Below, piece after piece: positions 8,815 to 18,270 of a stretch of DNA of 64,000 nucleotides; position 1 is the first letter of the stretch; each line of letters opens with the position of its first letter. The notes under the pieces are model-generated. The model was not told the origin of the DNA. It made no database searches and saw only the letters and a program-made list of their open reading frames with translations. Source of the stretch: Gimesia chilikensis. Lineage in GTDB: Bacteria; Planctomycetota; Planctomycetia; Planctomycetales; Planctomycetaceae. The stretch lies in contig NZ_CP036266.1 in the NCBI RefSeq assembly GCF_007744075.1, positions 5,441,748 to 5,505,747 of the forward strand. Direction: 5' to 3'. A program made the translations under genes and the position numbers.

Positions 8815-9873
8815 ATGACCTATAACACAAACAATCGGCCGCACGATGCAGACGATTTTGATCGAGAACGGGAGCCGCGCCGCGACTCAGCAGTTTATCA
8901 AAAGTCAACTGAGGAGTCGTTGCAAATTGCCCTGAATCAACTGGACAAGAAGGAGGGGATTATGCGCACACGGATTGAAGGTGTCTGGGATGGAGTTTAT
9001 CCTGGCCTCTATCTCTTCGGCCCTCATGGCACAGGCAAAACGTACAAAGTCCTCGAAACCCTCAACCGCATCCAGGGGGAAAGTCCGCACTCAAAAAACT
9101 ACGTCTATCACCGCGGACATCTGACTCCCATGGGACTGTTTGAGCTGATCGAAGAACACAGTAATGAGATACTGGTCCTCGATGATGTTCATCTCTTATT
9201 CGAGCAGCCACTCGCCCAGCAGTTGCTGCTGGCAGCATTGGGTAATCACGTCAACGGCGTTCGAGTAGTGAAATACAAACGCCAGGGACGTGATCGCAAA
9301 ACGGTATTCCATGGCGGACTGATCTGCATCTCCAATCTCGATATGAATAACAGCTACAATGATCCGGTACTGGATGCACTCAGCAGTCGAACCCATATCA
9401 TTCGCTACGAACCGAATGAGCTGGAGATGGAAGCGGTAATCCGCGATCTGGCTTCAAAGGGATGGGAAAGAAACACGGGTGAACATGTCTTTTACTTACG
9501 TCCACAGCAGTGTCAACTTGTTGCTGACTTTCTGATCGCCGAATGTCGAGAGCGAAGTCGTCGCCTGGATCTGAGACTGTATCTGGATAAAGCTTTGTCG
9601 GACTTCTGCCATTGCGAGAGCGGTGATACCGAAGTCGAGTGGCGCGATCTGATTCGCAGCACGCTGGACCAGGAAGTGAATCAACCAGAATACAGTGAAA
9701 AACAGCAATTCACTGTCTCTCGCGAGGCTCGCAAGGCTCAGGATAAGGCTATTCTCGCTGAGATTCTTGCCGAACATAATGAACCAGAAGCACGAATTGC
9801 CGCCTGGACATTGCAGACCGGAAAATGCAGGCGGACATTCTACCGCCGGCTTAAGGAGCTCGAGGAATCGTGA
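8815..9873 (+). CDS. AAA+ ATPase with C-terminal HTH-like segment
   Basis: A 352-aa protein. Walker A GPHGTGKT (69-76), Walker B LVLDDVH (about 121-127), sensor-1-like ICISNLDMN (about 170), and RRLDLRLYLDKAL near 255, plausible for sensor 2. The last 50 residues (RIAAWTLQTGKC, RTFYRRLKEL) look like a helix-turn-helix. The ATG at 8815 has AGGAGAG upstream; the longer frame overlaps the terminator. It resembles DnaA/DnaC/IstB-type loaders more than a proteasomal Mpa, but the exact family is not clear. It lies 70 bases after the terminator of the Pup-like gene. Module B keeps only its two ends (35525-35731). It could move or remodel DNA, or regulate the module. Confidence 0.75.
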   Translation: MTYNTNNRPHDADDFDREREPRRDSAVYQKSTEESLQIALNQLDKKEGIMRTRIEGVWDGVYPGLYLFGPHGTGKTYKVLETLNRIQGESPHSKNYVYHRGHLTPMGLFELIEEHSNEILVLDDVHLLFEQPLAQQLLLAALGNHVNGVRVVKYKRQGRDRKTVFHGGLICISNLDMNNSYNDPVLDALSSRTHIIRYEPNELEMEAVIRDLASKGWERNTGEHVFYLRPQQCQLVADFLIAECRERSRRLDLRLYLDKALSDFCHCESGDTEVEWRDLIRSTLDQEVNQPEYSEKQQFTVSREARKAQDKAILAEILAEHNEPEARIAAWTLQTGKCRRTFYRRLKELEES

Positions 9874-9907
9874 TTGGGATCTACTTGCTCCATAAAATGA
9901 CACCCGA

Positions 9908-9946
9908 TGACACGAGTGACAATTTCACAAACTGTCACTCGTGTCA
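9908..9946. promoter_or_regulatory. Perfect 14-bp inverted repeat behind AAA gene
   Basis: TGACACGAGTGACA (9908-9921) and its exact complement (9933-9946), 11-base loop, with further GTGAC/GTCAC copies around it. The same structure with one mismatch follows the AAA remnant in module B. Either the AAA terminator, or an operator or binding site for the HTH tail of the AAA protein. Confidence 0.6.
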
Positions 9947-10240
9947 CTTTTGTCATTCGGATAATCAAGATGAAAAGCTCCTGTTTATTCGGGTGTGGTG
10001 GGGAGTCAACCTGCAACACATCAATTTTACATAAAGCAATTTATTATATGCACTTACAATACCATTTCGCATCCTCATTGACTCCACTTTTTCCGAAAGC
10101 AGTCTTTCTAACACTGGTCATATATTGTTCTAACAGCAGATATGTACGTCATAGAATTGCACTATACCATAATATATGATATAGTGCAGATGCAGGGCAC
10201 ATTATAGCCTGATAGCCAATATGTTGCAGACCATTGCACG
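9947..10240. other. Intergenic region before toxin-antitoxin pair
   Basis: AT-rich sequence of about 290 bases with no convincing gene. It ends with the operator-like palindrome at 10158-10188. It marks the boundary where module-like DNA gives way to the toxin-antitoxin insert. Confidence 0.5.
10158..10188. promoter_or_regulatory. Operator-like palindrome upstream of AbiE-like pair
   Basis: TGCACTATA (10158-10166) and TATAGTGCA (10180-10188) flank an AT-rich centre. It lies 53 bases before the antitoxin-like gene. AbiEi-type antitoxins repress their own promoter through inverted repeats, so this is the natural candidate site. Confidence 0.6.
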
Positions 10241-11293
10241 ATGCCAAAATGTTTGAGATCATACGGCACCTTGACTCATGAGGTTCACGGCTTGGATTCA
10301 CTCGTTAACGAACTGTTGAAATACCTTGATGAACTCGGTGCCCCAACTGCGCGCCCTTTGCCAGACGATGCTGCCAAAGAGTCGCTACCAATCTTCCTCA
10401 GCCAAATCTACGACGTGTATCGGGCTAAGGTCTTTGGTCGTACGTTAGTCTTGCTCATCTCAACTCAAGCAGAACCTCCCACACCTTCTGAACTCGAAAA
10501 GCAATTAACAGTAGCTGAGCGGATACTCGAATCTCCCGTGGTATTCGTGTTCCAAGAACTACCATCCTTTCTTCGTCAAAGGCTTGTGAGACGCAGAATT
10601 CCTTTTCTGGTGCCCGAACGACAGGCCTACTTGCCATTAGCCTTAATTGACCTCCGGGAAAGTCCGAAAGGCGGCAGTAGAGTAGAAATAAAACAAGACG
10701 TGTTGTCTGCTCCAGCCCAGGCACTTGTTCTCTACAAAATTCAGAAAAAAGAGGGCAACGAACCCTGGCCGCTGAATCAGTGGGGGGAGGTGCTGGGCTA
10801 CTCTCGCAGTACGATGACGCGCGTGTATCGTGAGCTTACATCAGCCTCGATCTGTGCACCTACCTCTAAAGGACGATACTCTTTACTCACCTTCATGGAG
10901 ACATCACAGGACCTATGGCAAGCAGCGATACCGTTCCTGGAAAGTCCCGTGCGGACACGAGAGCGAGTGAGAGTCCTTGATGAGACGATTCAACTGTATG
11001 ATGCCGGGCTAACGGCACTGTCACACATTACAATGATGATGGATTCACGTGAGCCAGTAAAAGCAATGTCTTCTGGGGCGTTCAGAGCAGCTTGTGAAGA
11101 AAGAAGAATAGAACCTACTGCCTACCCGGATGATGATACGATCCAGATCGAACGCTGGAAGTACGCGCCAGGCTTACTCTCACCCGATGGTATCAATGTA
11201 GATCATCTTTCGCTGTATCTTTCGCTTCGAGACGATCCAGACGAACGGGTTCAAGTATCTTTGAGAGAACTGCTGGAGGAAGTGAAATGGTAA
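10241..11293 (+). CDS. AbiEi-like antitoxin / transcriptional regulator
   Basis: A 350-aa protein. A winged-helix segment around 165-215 (WPLNQWGEVLGYSRSTMTRVYREL) is typical of a MarR/HTH reader head, with a larger C-terminal domain. It overlaps the nucleotidyltransferase gene by 7 bases, the classic layout of type IV AbiE-like pairs with regulator first. A palindrome lies upstream. I infer antitoxin and autorepressor. The start is tentative because no strong ribosome site precedes it. Confidence 0.65.
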   Translation: MPKCLRSYGTLTHEVHGLDSLVNELLKYLDELGAPTARPLPDDAAKESLPIFLSQIYDVYRAKVFGRTLVLLISTQAEPPTPSELEKQLTVAERILESPVVFVFQELPSFLRQRLVRRRIPFLVPERQAYLPLALIDLRESPKGGSRVEIKQDVLSAPAQALVLYKIQKKEGNEPWPLNQWGEVLGYSRSTMTRVYRELTSASICAPTSKGRYSLLTFMETSQDLWQAAIPFLESPVRTRERVRVLDETIQLYDAGLTALSHITMMMDSREPVKAMSSGAFRAACEERRIEPTAYPDDDTIQIERWKYAPGLLSPDGINVDHLSLYLSLRDDPDERVQVSLRELLEEVKW

Positions 11294-12051
11294 ATGGTTT
11301 AATGTATTTCCTGAGGCACTTCGACGGACTTCAGGATGATTTTGTATTGATAGGAGGAACGGCCTGCGACCTCTGGATGGGCGACAACGGATTAGAATTT
11401 CGGGCGACAAAAGACCTCGATATCGTGATTGTCACAGAGTCTCTGACACCAGAGTTCTTTCAGCGTTTCTGGGAGTTTGTTGAAGAGGGGCAATATGCGA
11501 GTCTGGAGCAAAGCGAGTCGCGTCCATCGTTTTACCGATTCAAGAACCCATCACACGATGGTCATCCCAAAATGATAGAGTTATTCACGCGAAACTATCT
11601 GGAAGTACCGAGTAAATACCATCTGACACCCGTTCCTGCCGAGCATGACATTTCAAGTCTGTCCGCGATCATCCTGGGTGACGACTACTACAATTTCATT
11701 CTTTCCTCTCGTTTGATAATTGAGGGAGTCCCCACGATTCCAGTTCAATGTCTGATCCCGCTCAAGGCACGTGCTTACCTCGATCTTGTTAATCGCAGGG
11801 AGGACGGCGAACAGATCGATAGTCGGCAGATCAAAAAGCACCGAAATGACGTATTCAACTTATATCGAACATTAGCCCCTGCAGATCGCCACCAGCTGCC
11901 TGAGACACTTGCGAGTGACCTAAGCTCCTTCCTGAAATATTTCGCTGAAGCTTTAGAGGACTGGCCTGCTATCAATACGGCAGTTCCCAACTTGCCCCCA
12001 CCGGGGCAAATAGTGAATCAGTTACGAGAAAACTTCGGATTGATACCCTGA
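11287..12051 (+). CDS. AbiEii-like nucleotidyltransferase toxin
   Basis: A 254-aa protein. FVLIGGTACDLWM (about 18-30) followed by ATKDLDIVIV (about 39-48) is the GG-xx and DxD signature of nucleotidyltransferase-fold toxins of the AbiEii/MenT type. Its start overlaps the upstream regulator, and GCTGGAGGAAG supplies the ribosome site. Family members add nucleotides to tRNA or other acceptors and block growth. The pair ends 29 bases from the truncated NTPase at 12080, so it probably marks an insertion or recombination endpoint. Confidence 0.7.
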   Translation: MVNGLMYFLRHFDGLQDDFVLIGGTACDLWMGDNGLEFRATKDLDIVIVTESLTPEFFQRFWEFVEEGQYASLEQSESRPSFYRFKNPSHDGHPKMIELFTRNYLEVPSKYHLTPVPAEHDISSLSAIILGDDYYNFILSSRLIIEGVPTIPVQCLIPLKARAYLDLVNRREDGEQIDSRQIKKHRNDVFNLYRTLAPADRHQLPETLASDLSSFLKYFAEALEDWPAINTAVPNLPPPGQIVNQLRENFGLIP

Positions 12052-12079
12052 CCCTGCTGATGAATTCAGCTTAAGGAAT

Positions 12080-12568
12080 TCAGGGCCGATCACTGAAACA
12101 GCGAAACCAGGCGCACCACGACCCCACCGTTTTTCCGCCACCACTGCGGGCACTGATCAGCAGGCCGTGGGAGTCGCCAGCTGTTTCAAGGAGTAGATCG
12201 GTCAGATCCTCCCAGGTCCGATGACAATCATGGGCCAGGCAGATGGGGACCGGGCAATAGAGGTCGGCATCCGACATGCCGGCGAAGAAGCGATCCGCCG
12301 AGGTCCAGAAGAACAGTTCACGACAAAATTCTCGTAGCGCTGGCTCATACTCTATTGCTATCTCGCTTCCATGTGCCGTCCACCACTTTTGAAAAGCCTG
12401 TCTGACACGGTCGCGGAGATCTGTCATCCCCAACAGATCACGCACGGGATCGTCTGCCGTAGAATGATTGGGGGAATCAACGGCGATATCAGAAGTCACC
12501 AGTCGACGCGCGATCGCAGTCCGAAAGGCTGTAAAGCGAAATGTGCCATCAAAGCTGTGTTTCGACAT
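12080..12568 (-). pseudogene. Truncated type-1 NTPase (N-terminal 162 aa)
   Basis: It starts MSKHSFDGTFRF at 12566-12568 behind GAAGAGAGG, is colinear with the type-1 NTPases through Walker A (ARSGGGKT) and ends abruptly at CFSDRP where similarity stops, 29 bases from the toxin gene. About 900 C-terminal residues including the ATPase core and all WD40 blades are missing. It follows the 21-bladed NTPase by about 100 bases. Broken by insertion or replacement with the toxin-antitoxin segment; an expressed fragment cannot be excluded. Confidence 0.85.
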
Positions 12569-12666
12569 CAGCTTTAGCCTCTCTTCGAAGTAGAGTACAT
12601 TTTCTGCATGATGAGTCCTCATAAAGAAGGATTCAATCAAAAACAACCTGATTTGATTGAATCTGG

Positions 12667-15600
12667 TCAATTCGTCATGAATTCATAAACATCCAGACGT
12701 TTTCCAACACCACAGATCAGACTATTGCTGGCTTGGTCGATCGCTATATAATTTGCTTGAACAAAAAGAGTTATGATGGGCTGTGCGCAAGACGAAGAAT
12801 TTTTTCTTGAGGCAAGAATCGATTCAAGACTCCAAAGTTTTGTTTTTCCATCATTGCATACCGAAATAATCAGCGGGCCATCGAGCCAGTCATACACGTG
12901 CACATTGCTAATCCAGTCTGTATTGACACCTTTAATGGTCCGTTCGATGGTTCCGGTCTGGGGATCAATGATCACGATACGTTGATCCCTCCCCACCGAG
13001 ATGATCCGCAAGCCATCAGGACCGGAATACACAGCCAAACTGCTAATCCAGCCTGTATGGGCACCCTCGATAGTCCGCTCGATGGTTCCGGTACGGGGAT
13101 TAATTATCACAATACGTTTGTCAGTCCCTGCTGAGACGATCCTCGGGCCCTCAGGACCGGCATACACAATCATACTCTTAATCAAGCCTGTATGGGCGCC
13201 CTCAATGGTTCGTTCGACGGTTCCAATCTTTGGATTACTGATCACAATCCGTTTATCATTGCCCGCCGAGACGATCCGCGGGTCCTTCGGATCCCCATAC
13301 ACGGTTACACTGTTAATCCAACCTGAGTGGGCCCCCTTGAGAATCCGTTCGACTGTACCGGTTTGGGGATCACTGATCACAATCCGACTGTCGTCACCCA
13401 CCGAGACAATCCGTGGGCCATCAGGACCGGCAAACACGATCACACTTCTAATCGAGTAAGTATGAACCCCCTCAATCGTCCGCTCGATGGTTCCGGTACG
13501 GAGATCACTGATCACAATCCGTCGGTCGTTTCCTGCTGAGATGATCCACGGCCCCTCCGGGCCAATATACACAGTCACACTGTTAATCTTATCTGTATGG
13601 GCTTCCTCAGTGGTCCGCTTGATCGTTCCGGTCCGTGGGTCATTGATCACAATCCGATTATCACTCCCTGCTGTGACGATCCTTGGGCCATCAGGACCTG
13701 CGTGCATGATCATACTTCTAATCCAGCTTGTATGGACGCCTTCGATGGTCCGCTCGACAGTTCCTGTTCGAGGATCACTGATCACAATCCGACTGTCGTC
13801 ACCCACCGAGACAATCCGTGGGCCATCAGGACCGTGATATACGGTTAAACGGTCAATTGAGCTTGCATGAGCCCCATTGATTGTTCGCTCGATGATTCCG
13901 GTCTGGGGATCAATGATCACGATCCGTTTGTCGTCACTCACCGAGACGATCTGCAGGCCATCTGGACCGGTGCACATCAACATGCTTTTAATCCAGTTTG
14001 TATGGGCGCCCTCGATTGTCCGCTCGATGATTCCGGTCTGAGGATCAATGAACACGATCCGTTTGTCGTCACCCGCCGAGACGATCCGCAGGCCATCTGG
14101 TCCCTCATAGGCCCCTACACTGCTAATTTGGTCTGTATGGGCGCCCTCGATTGTCCGCTCGATAATTCCGGTACGGGGATTACTGATCACGATCCGTTTG
14201 TCGTCAACCACTGTGACAATCCGCGGACCCTCCGGACCTTCATAGACCTCTACGCAGTTAATCAAGTTTCTATGAGCTTCCTTGATGGTTCGCTCAACGG
14301 TTCCGGTAAGGGGATCGCTGATTACGATCCGTCGGTCCTCCCCCGTTGAAACAATTCGCAGCCCCTTAGGAGTATCATATACGGTCACAAGGGTTATCCT
14401 CCCTTTATGGGCCCCCTTGATGGTCCGTTCAATGGTTCCGGTTCGGGGATCGCTGATCACGATCCGTCGGTCCCCCCCCGTTGAAACAATTCGCAGCCCC
14501 TTAGGAGTATCATATACGGACAAAGTGGTTACCATCCCTTTATGGGCCCCCTTGATGGTCCGCTCGACAATTCCGGTACCGGGATTACTGATCACTATCC
14601 GACTGTGGTTTCCAACCGAGACAATCCGTGGGCCATCTGGCCCCTCATATACGGTTAAACTGTTAATTGAGCCCTTATGTTTTACCGTTAGGCGCCGCTC
14701 CACTTCCCCGGTTTCAGGAATAGTGATCACGATCCGTTTGTCGTCATCCACTGTGACGATTCGGGGCCCCTCCGGACCTTCATAGTTCACCATAAGTGCA
14801 GAAATGTATTCCCAGGAGATCTGTTCGAAGGTTCCGGTCCATGGATCAATGTTAAAGATCCTTTGGTCACTCGTCTTCGAGAAGATCCGCGCATCATTAA
14901 GGGCGATATACGCGATGTGCATTATTTCTGTATGGATATTTTTGATCGTCCGCTCCACCGTACCGGTCCGGGGATCACTGATCACAACTCGATTGTCGTC
15001 ACCCTCGGAGATAATCCGTGGGCCATCAGGACCGGCATACACAGTCACTCTGTTAATCCTGCCGGTATGAGCGACTTCAATGATGCGCTCGACGGTTCCG
15101 GTCCGTAGATCACTGATCAAGATCTTTGGATCACCGATAAAGAACCCTTTGCTGTCGTACCTCACCGAGACAATCCGCGGGCCATCAGGCCCCTCATATA
15201 CGGTTAAACTGTCAACTGAGCCCTTATGATTTACCGTTAGGCGCCGCTCCACTTCCCCGGTTTCAGGAATAATGATCACGATCCGATTGTCTTGCCCCAC
15301 CGAGACAAACCGAGGCCCATTCGGTCCCTCATACACAATCAAACTTTTAATTGATCCTGTATGGGCGTAATTAAAGGTCTGCTCGATGGCACCGGTCAGG
15401 GGATCAATGATTACAATTCGTTTGTCCCCCCCCACCGATACGATTCGCGGGCCATCAAGTCCCTCATACACTGTTAAACGGTCAATTGAGCCTGTATGGG
15501 CCCCCTCAATGGTTAATGTATCCGAAAGACGTAATCCCAGCTTTTTCTTCAGCCACCCAGGCCTTCTGGTGTTTCTTGAAGATGAGCCTTCTTCAAGAGG

Positions 15601-17841
15601 CACATCTAGTTGCCTGGCCCACTGCTCCACCTCATTACCTGGAGCACCAAACCAGCGACAACGGTTCATTACTTCCTGCAACAGCAGATGAGGATGCTTC
15701 CACGCAAACCGGTTGTGATCGTTGGTTGCCTTATAAACCTGCTGCAAGACCCAGTCACGCGGTTGTGTACTACAGAGACGCGAGGCCAGTTTCGGCACCG
15801 GCTCCATGAACGCGATTGCTTCGTCACGAGGTAAATCAGGCCAGAAGGCTGCCAGTCGCATTACCAGTTCTCTCAGCGCTTGAGAAGGCTGCCCTTTCAG
15901 CCTGCCGTTTTCCGGGGGCAGAAGCATTGCCCCTCCTAGAAACTCGGCTGGTAGCACCCAGCGATCAGGATTTTGAAGCAGAATATCAGCAATCGCTGCA
16001 GCCCAGGTCTCCGGCAAGATACTGCTGGTTCCCGGTTTCCCCGGTTTTTTAAATTCTCGCAATGCCATTCCTGCGAAATAGTAAATCAACGAATCATGGG
16101 CAAACCGTAGCTGGTCTCCTTCCTGCCGAAACAGACCATGGCGGAGAATGGCCTGCGCTTCTTCCGGTGTAAATTCCTGGTGATTGTAGTCCGACTTCGC
16201 TAACGACGGCATATTAGAACTCTTGAGATGCCAGTCCCGAGAATCATCCTCGGGATACTCGGACGGATCTTCCAGCAGTTCACAGGCTTCGTCGACTTCA
16301 ATAGTCGTGCCGGCCCCTTGTGCTAGAATCGCCAAGGCAATTCTGGTCATCCCCGTGACAATTTTTCCGGTCACAGGTTTTCTGTTTTTCGCTTCACCCG
16401 TCTGATATATTTTTAAATCAATCAGATTCTGATGAAGGCCCATTTGCGGATGTTCGCGTCTCAGATGCTGGCTCACGATCTCCCGATACAGGTGCGTCAG
16501 ATTGGCGATGCGTGACAGGACCTGGGGATCCAGCAACGAAACCCAGTGCATCAGCAGAGGAACGCTGATCAGTGAGTCGTTATCTTCTTCCCTGGCCTGT
16601 TTCGAGTCGCTCTCATATGATTTGGCCATCCGGGACCGACGAATGAGCTGTTGCAGCAGCGTGCGGGTCTGCTGCTCACTACCATCCAGAACCAGCTTAC
16701 AGGGGACCAGGTCCGGCTTCTGTTTCTTAAACTGCTCGTTGATCTGATTCGTCAGCCCGTTCTCGGAATCCTTCCACAGCCGCTGTTCAAATTCACGGAT
16801 TTGGCCACAATAATCGATGGCCTGCTTATCTTCGATCGTTTTCAGATCGTACTCCTGAAATCCGGGCCAATGATGATCGGTATTCGAGAGCAGTCGCTGT
16901 ATCACGCGGTCGCCTTTACCGGCGCCGCGATACACCACGACGCAGCGGTGTTTTTTGCCCAGCTGGGGGTGCTTCTGGAAGGCAATGATAGCTTCTGTAT
17001 ACAGTTCCCGGTCCAGCTCATTGGCATGGTTGAGATCAAAGAACAGGACCAGCGATGGACCGAAGTGCAGCTGTCGATGCATGGCCCGCTGGCGTGCCAG
17101 GAGTTCGTCGTCTGTAGTCGCGAGCTCTTTATGGGCATTCGCCACGAGAAGTTTGATCATCATATCCAGATCGATTTGCTCCTGATACGACTTTCCCTTC
17201 ATATGTGAGGCTATTTCTTGTTTGAATCCGGTCGCATGCTGCAACGATATCCAGACGGGGATCGTTGCCGAAGACGGTTGCCGTTTCTGTTCGTCTGCTG
17301 CCCGTTGCTGCATCCCCAGAAACAGTAAGTCCGCCTGGCGGCAGGCCACGGTTTTTCCACCGCCGCTGCGGGTGGTAATCAGTACGCCCTGTCGACTCTG
17401 TTCCTGCTGCAATTGAATCAGAAACTCACTCAGCTGGCTGGCCTTTTCGATGATTTTGGTTTCCGAGCCCACTGCTTTGCGCTGGATCACCGGGAGCGGA
17501 TGATACAGAGGAGCTTTCGTTTCAGAGCCAGCCCAGGTGAAAAATGTGGCGGGTGTGGTCAGAGCCTTGACCTGCTCCAGAAACCAGCGTCGATCCTCAT
17601 CGGAAGGTAACGACTTGAACTGATCTTTGTGCCAGTTAACAAAGACCGCCTCAGCCCGCTGCCTGAGTTCTATCAGGGCCAGGATATCCAGGGCCGGGTC
17701 GTCGGGACTTTGCAGCTCTCGAAACTTTTCTTTCAGCTCCCATTCAGAATCCTCCCAGCGAGGCTGAACCCGTCTGGCTCCGGATTGACGGAACAGGGAG
17801 AAACGATATGCCGCGCGGGGAGAATACTGACCGGTGACCAT
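12667..17841 (-). CDS. STAND-like NTPase (type 2) with 21 WD40 blades
   Basis: A 1724-aa protein. The type-2 N-terminus MVTGQYSPRAAYRF differs from type 1. Walker A is RSGGGKT (158-164), the Walker B-like strand is LVLFFDLNHAN, and the element FAHDSLIYYFAGMAL lies near residue 595. From about residue 780 there are 21 blades of about 45 residues with the pattern TIEGAHT..I.SV.VY.GPDGPRIVS.G.D.RIVI..P.TGT.ER, which equals three seven-bladed propellers; the last ends LDVYEFMTN. The canonical WD dipeptide is replaced by DP or NP. Identity between blades is very high, indicating recent amplification. A TGATAA/TTGATC promoter and GAAAGGACACC ribosome site precede it. Likely a ligand-sensing switch. 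Confidence 0.85.
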   Translation of the reverse strand: MVTGQYSPRAAYRFSLFRQSGARRVQPRWEDSEWELKEKFRELQSPDDPALDILALIELRQRAEAVFVNWHKDQFKSLPSDEDRRWFLEQVKALTTPATFFTWAGSETKAPLYHPLPVIQRKAVGSETKIIEKASQLSEFLIQLQQEQSRQGVLITTRSGGGKTVACRQADLLFLGMQQRAADEQKRQPSSATIPVWISLQHATGFKQEIASHMKGKSYQEQIDLDMMIKLLVANAHKELATTDDELLARQRAMHRQLHFGPSLVLFFDLNHANELDRELYTEAIIAFQKHPQLGKKHRCVVVYRGAGKGDRVIQRLLSNTDHHWPGFQEYDLKTIEDKQAIDYCGQIREFEQRLWKDSENGLTNQINEQFKKQKPDLVPCKLVLDGSEQQTRTLLQQLIRRSRMAKSYESDSKQAREEDNDSLISVPLLMHWVSLLDPQVLSRIANLTHLYREIVSQHLRREHPQMGLHQNLIDLKIYQTGEAKNRKPVTGKIVTGMTRIALAILAQGAGTTIEVDEACELLEDPSEYPEDDSRDWHLKSSNMPSLAKSDYNHQEFTPEEAQAILRHGLFRQEGDQLRFAHDSLIYYFAGMALREFKKPGKPGTSSILPETWAAAIADILLQNPDRWVLPAEFLGGAMLLPPENGRLKGQPSQALRELVMRLAAFWPDLPRDEAIAFMEPVPKLASRLCSTQPRDWVLQQVYKATNDHNRFAWKHPHLLLQEVMNRCRWFGAPGNEVEQWARQLDVPLEEGSSSRNTRRPGWLKKKLGLRLSDTLTIEGAHTGSIDRLTVYEGLDGPRIVSVGGDKRIVIIDPLTGAIEQTFNYAHTGSIKSLIVYEGPNGPRFVSVGQDNRIVIIIPETGEVERRLTVNHKGSVDSLTVYEGPDGPRIVSVRYDSKGFFIGDPKILISDLRTGTVERIIEVAHTGRINRVTVYAGPDGPRIISEGDDNRVVISDPRTGTVERTIKNIHTEIMHIAYIALNDARIFSKTSDQRIFNIDPWTGTFEQISWEYISALMVNYEGPEGPRIVTVDDDKRIVITIPETGEVERRLTVKHKGSINSLTVYEGPDGPRIVSVGNHSRIVISNPGTGIVERTIKGAHKGMVTTLSVYDTPKGLRIVSTGGDRRIVISDPRTGTIERTIKGAHKGRITLVTVYDTPKGLRIVSTGEDRRIVISDPLTGTVERTIKEAHRNLINCVEVYEGPEGPRIVTVVDDKRIVISNPRTGIIERTIEGAHTDQISSVGAYEGPDGLRIVSAGDDKRIVFIDPQTGIIERTIEGAHTNWIKSMLMCTGPDGLQIVSVSDDKRIVIIDPQTGIIERTINGAHASSIDRLTVYHGPDGPRIVSVGDDSRIVISDPRTGTVERTIEGVHTSWIRSMIMHAGPDGPRIVTAGSDNRIVINDPRTGTIKRTTEEAHTDKINSVTVYIGPEGPWIISAGNDRRIVISDLRTGTIERTIEGVHTYSIRSVIVFAGPDGPRIVSVGDDSRIVISDPQTGTVERILKGAHSGWINSVTVYGDPKDPRIVSAGNDKRIVISNPKIGTVERTIEGAHTGLIKSMIVYAGPEGPRIVSAGTDKRIVIINPRTGTIERTIEGAHTGWISSLAVYSGPDGLRIISVGRDQRIVIIDPQTGTIERTIKGVNTDWISNVHVYDWLDGPLIISVCNDGKTKLWSLESILASRKNSSSCAQPIITLFVQANYIAIDQASNSLICGVGKRLDVYEFMTN

Positions 17842-17873
17842 GGTGTCCTTTCTAATGGATGAACTTTAGTCAA

Positions 17874-17902
17874 TTATCACATGGACTCAGAGAAAAGATC
17901 AA
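17874..17902 (-). promoter_or_regulatory. Sigma70-like promoter of 21-blade NTPase
   Basis: TTGATC, 17 bases, TGATAA on the minus strand, 33 bases from the start codon; same sequence and spacing as at 7231 and 36292. Confidence 0.6.
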
Positions 17903-18176
17903 CCGACGGGCAGAGAAAGGTACTGAGCAAAGGTTGTATTGAGATTACAGATCTTGCAAGGCGCACAGTTCCCTGAGCGACAGAGTCATGTTGACTAAAG
18001 CTACGCCGAATCGTGTAGCTGTCGCCATTCCACTGAGCAGTTCAGGTCATATATGAGCAATGCTTGATTTCTTTAATGCAAGCGCCTGCGCTCAACAAAA
18101 GAAGTGTTCACGTGACCATACTTCTGGCTGGTTTTAATAAATTATTCAATAAATTCAGATTTTTTTGTGCTCTGGG

Positions 18177-18202
18177 CTGAAGATATACCGCCGCTGTCCT
18201 CT
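18177..18202 (+). promoter_or_regulatory. CTGAA-N15-TCCTCT promoter-like motif (site 4)
   Basis: Exact motif 68 bases before the AAA ATPase of the AAA-vWA operon. The spacer differs strongly from the other sites, so the conserved ends are more telling than shared ancestry of the flanks. Confidence 0.7.
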
Positions 18203-18270
18203 GTGAGGTAAAGGGACTTCAAACAGCATCGATAAACGCTATTCGACCCGAAACTAGCCAGGAGAAACTG

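Larger units (their letters stand above)
17842..18270. other. Divergent intergenic region, 429 bases
   Basis: It holds the NTPase promoter on the minus strand and the CTGAA motif (18177-18202) on the plus strand. The first 80 bases match the upstream DNA of the other type-2 NTPases; homology then stops. No gene seen in the remainder. Confidence 0.6.

Noticed and set aside
8815..9873. AAA ATPase as an Mpa/ARC-like proteasomal unfoldase for the Pup-like protein
   Set aside because: It lacks an N-terminal coiled coil and OB region, is too short, and ends in an HTH-like tail.
12700..15500. Regularly spaced near-identical repeats that could suggest a CRISPR array or satellite
   Set aside because: The period is 135 bp, in frame with the WD40 blades, with no spacer-like unique sequences.
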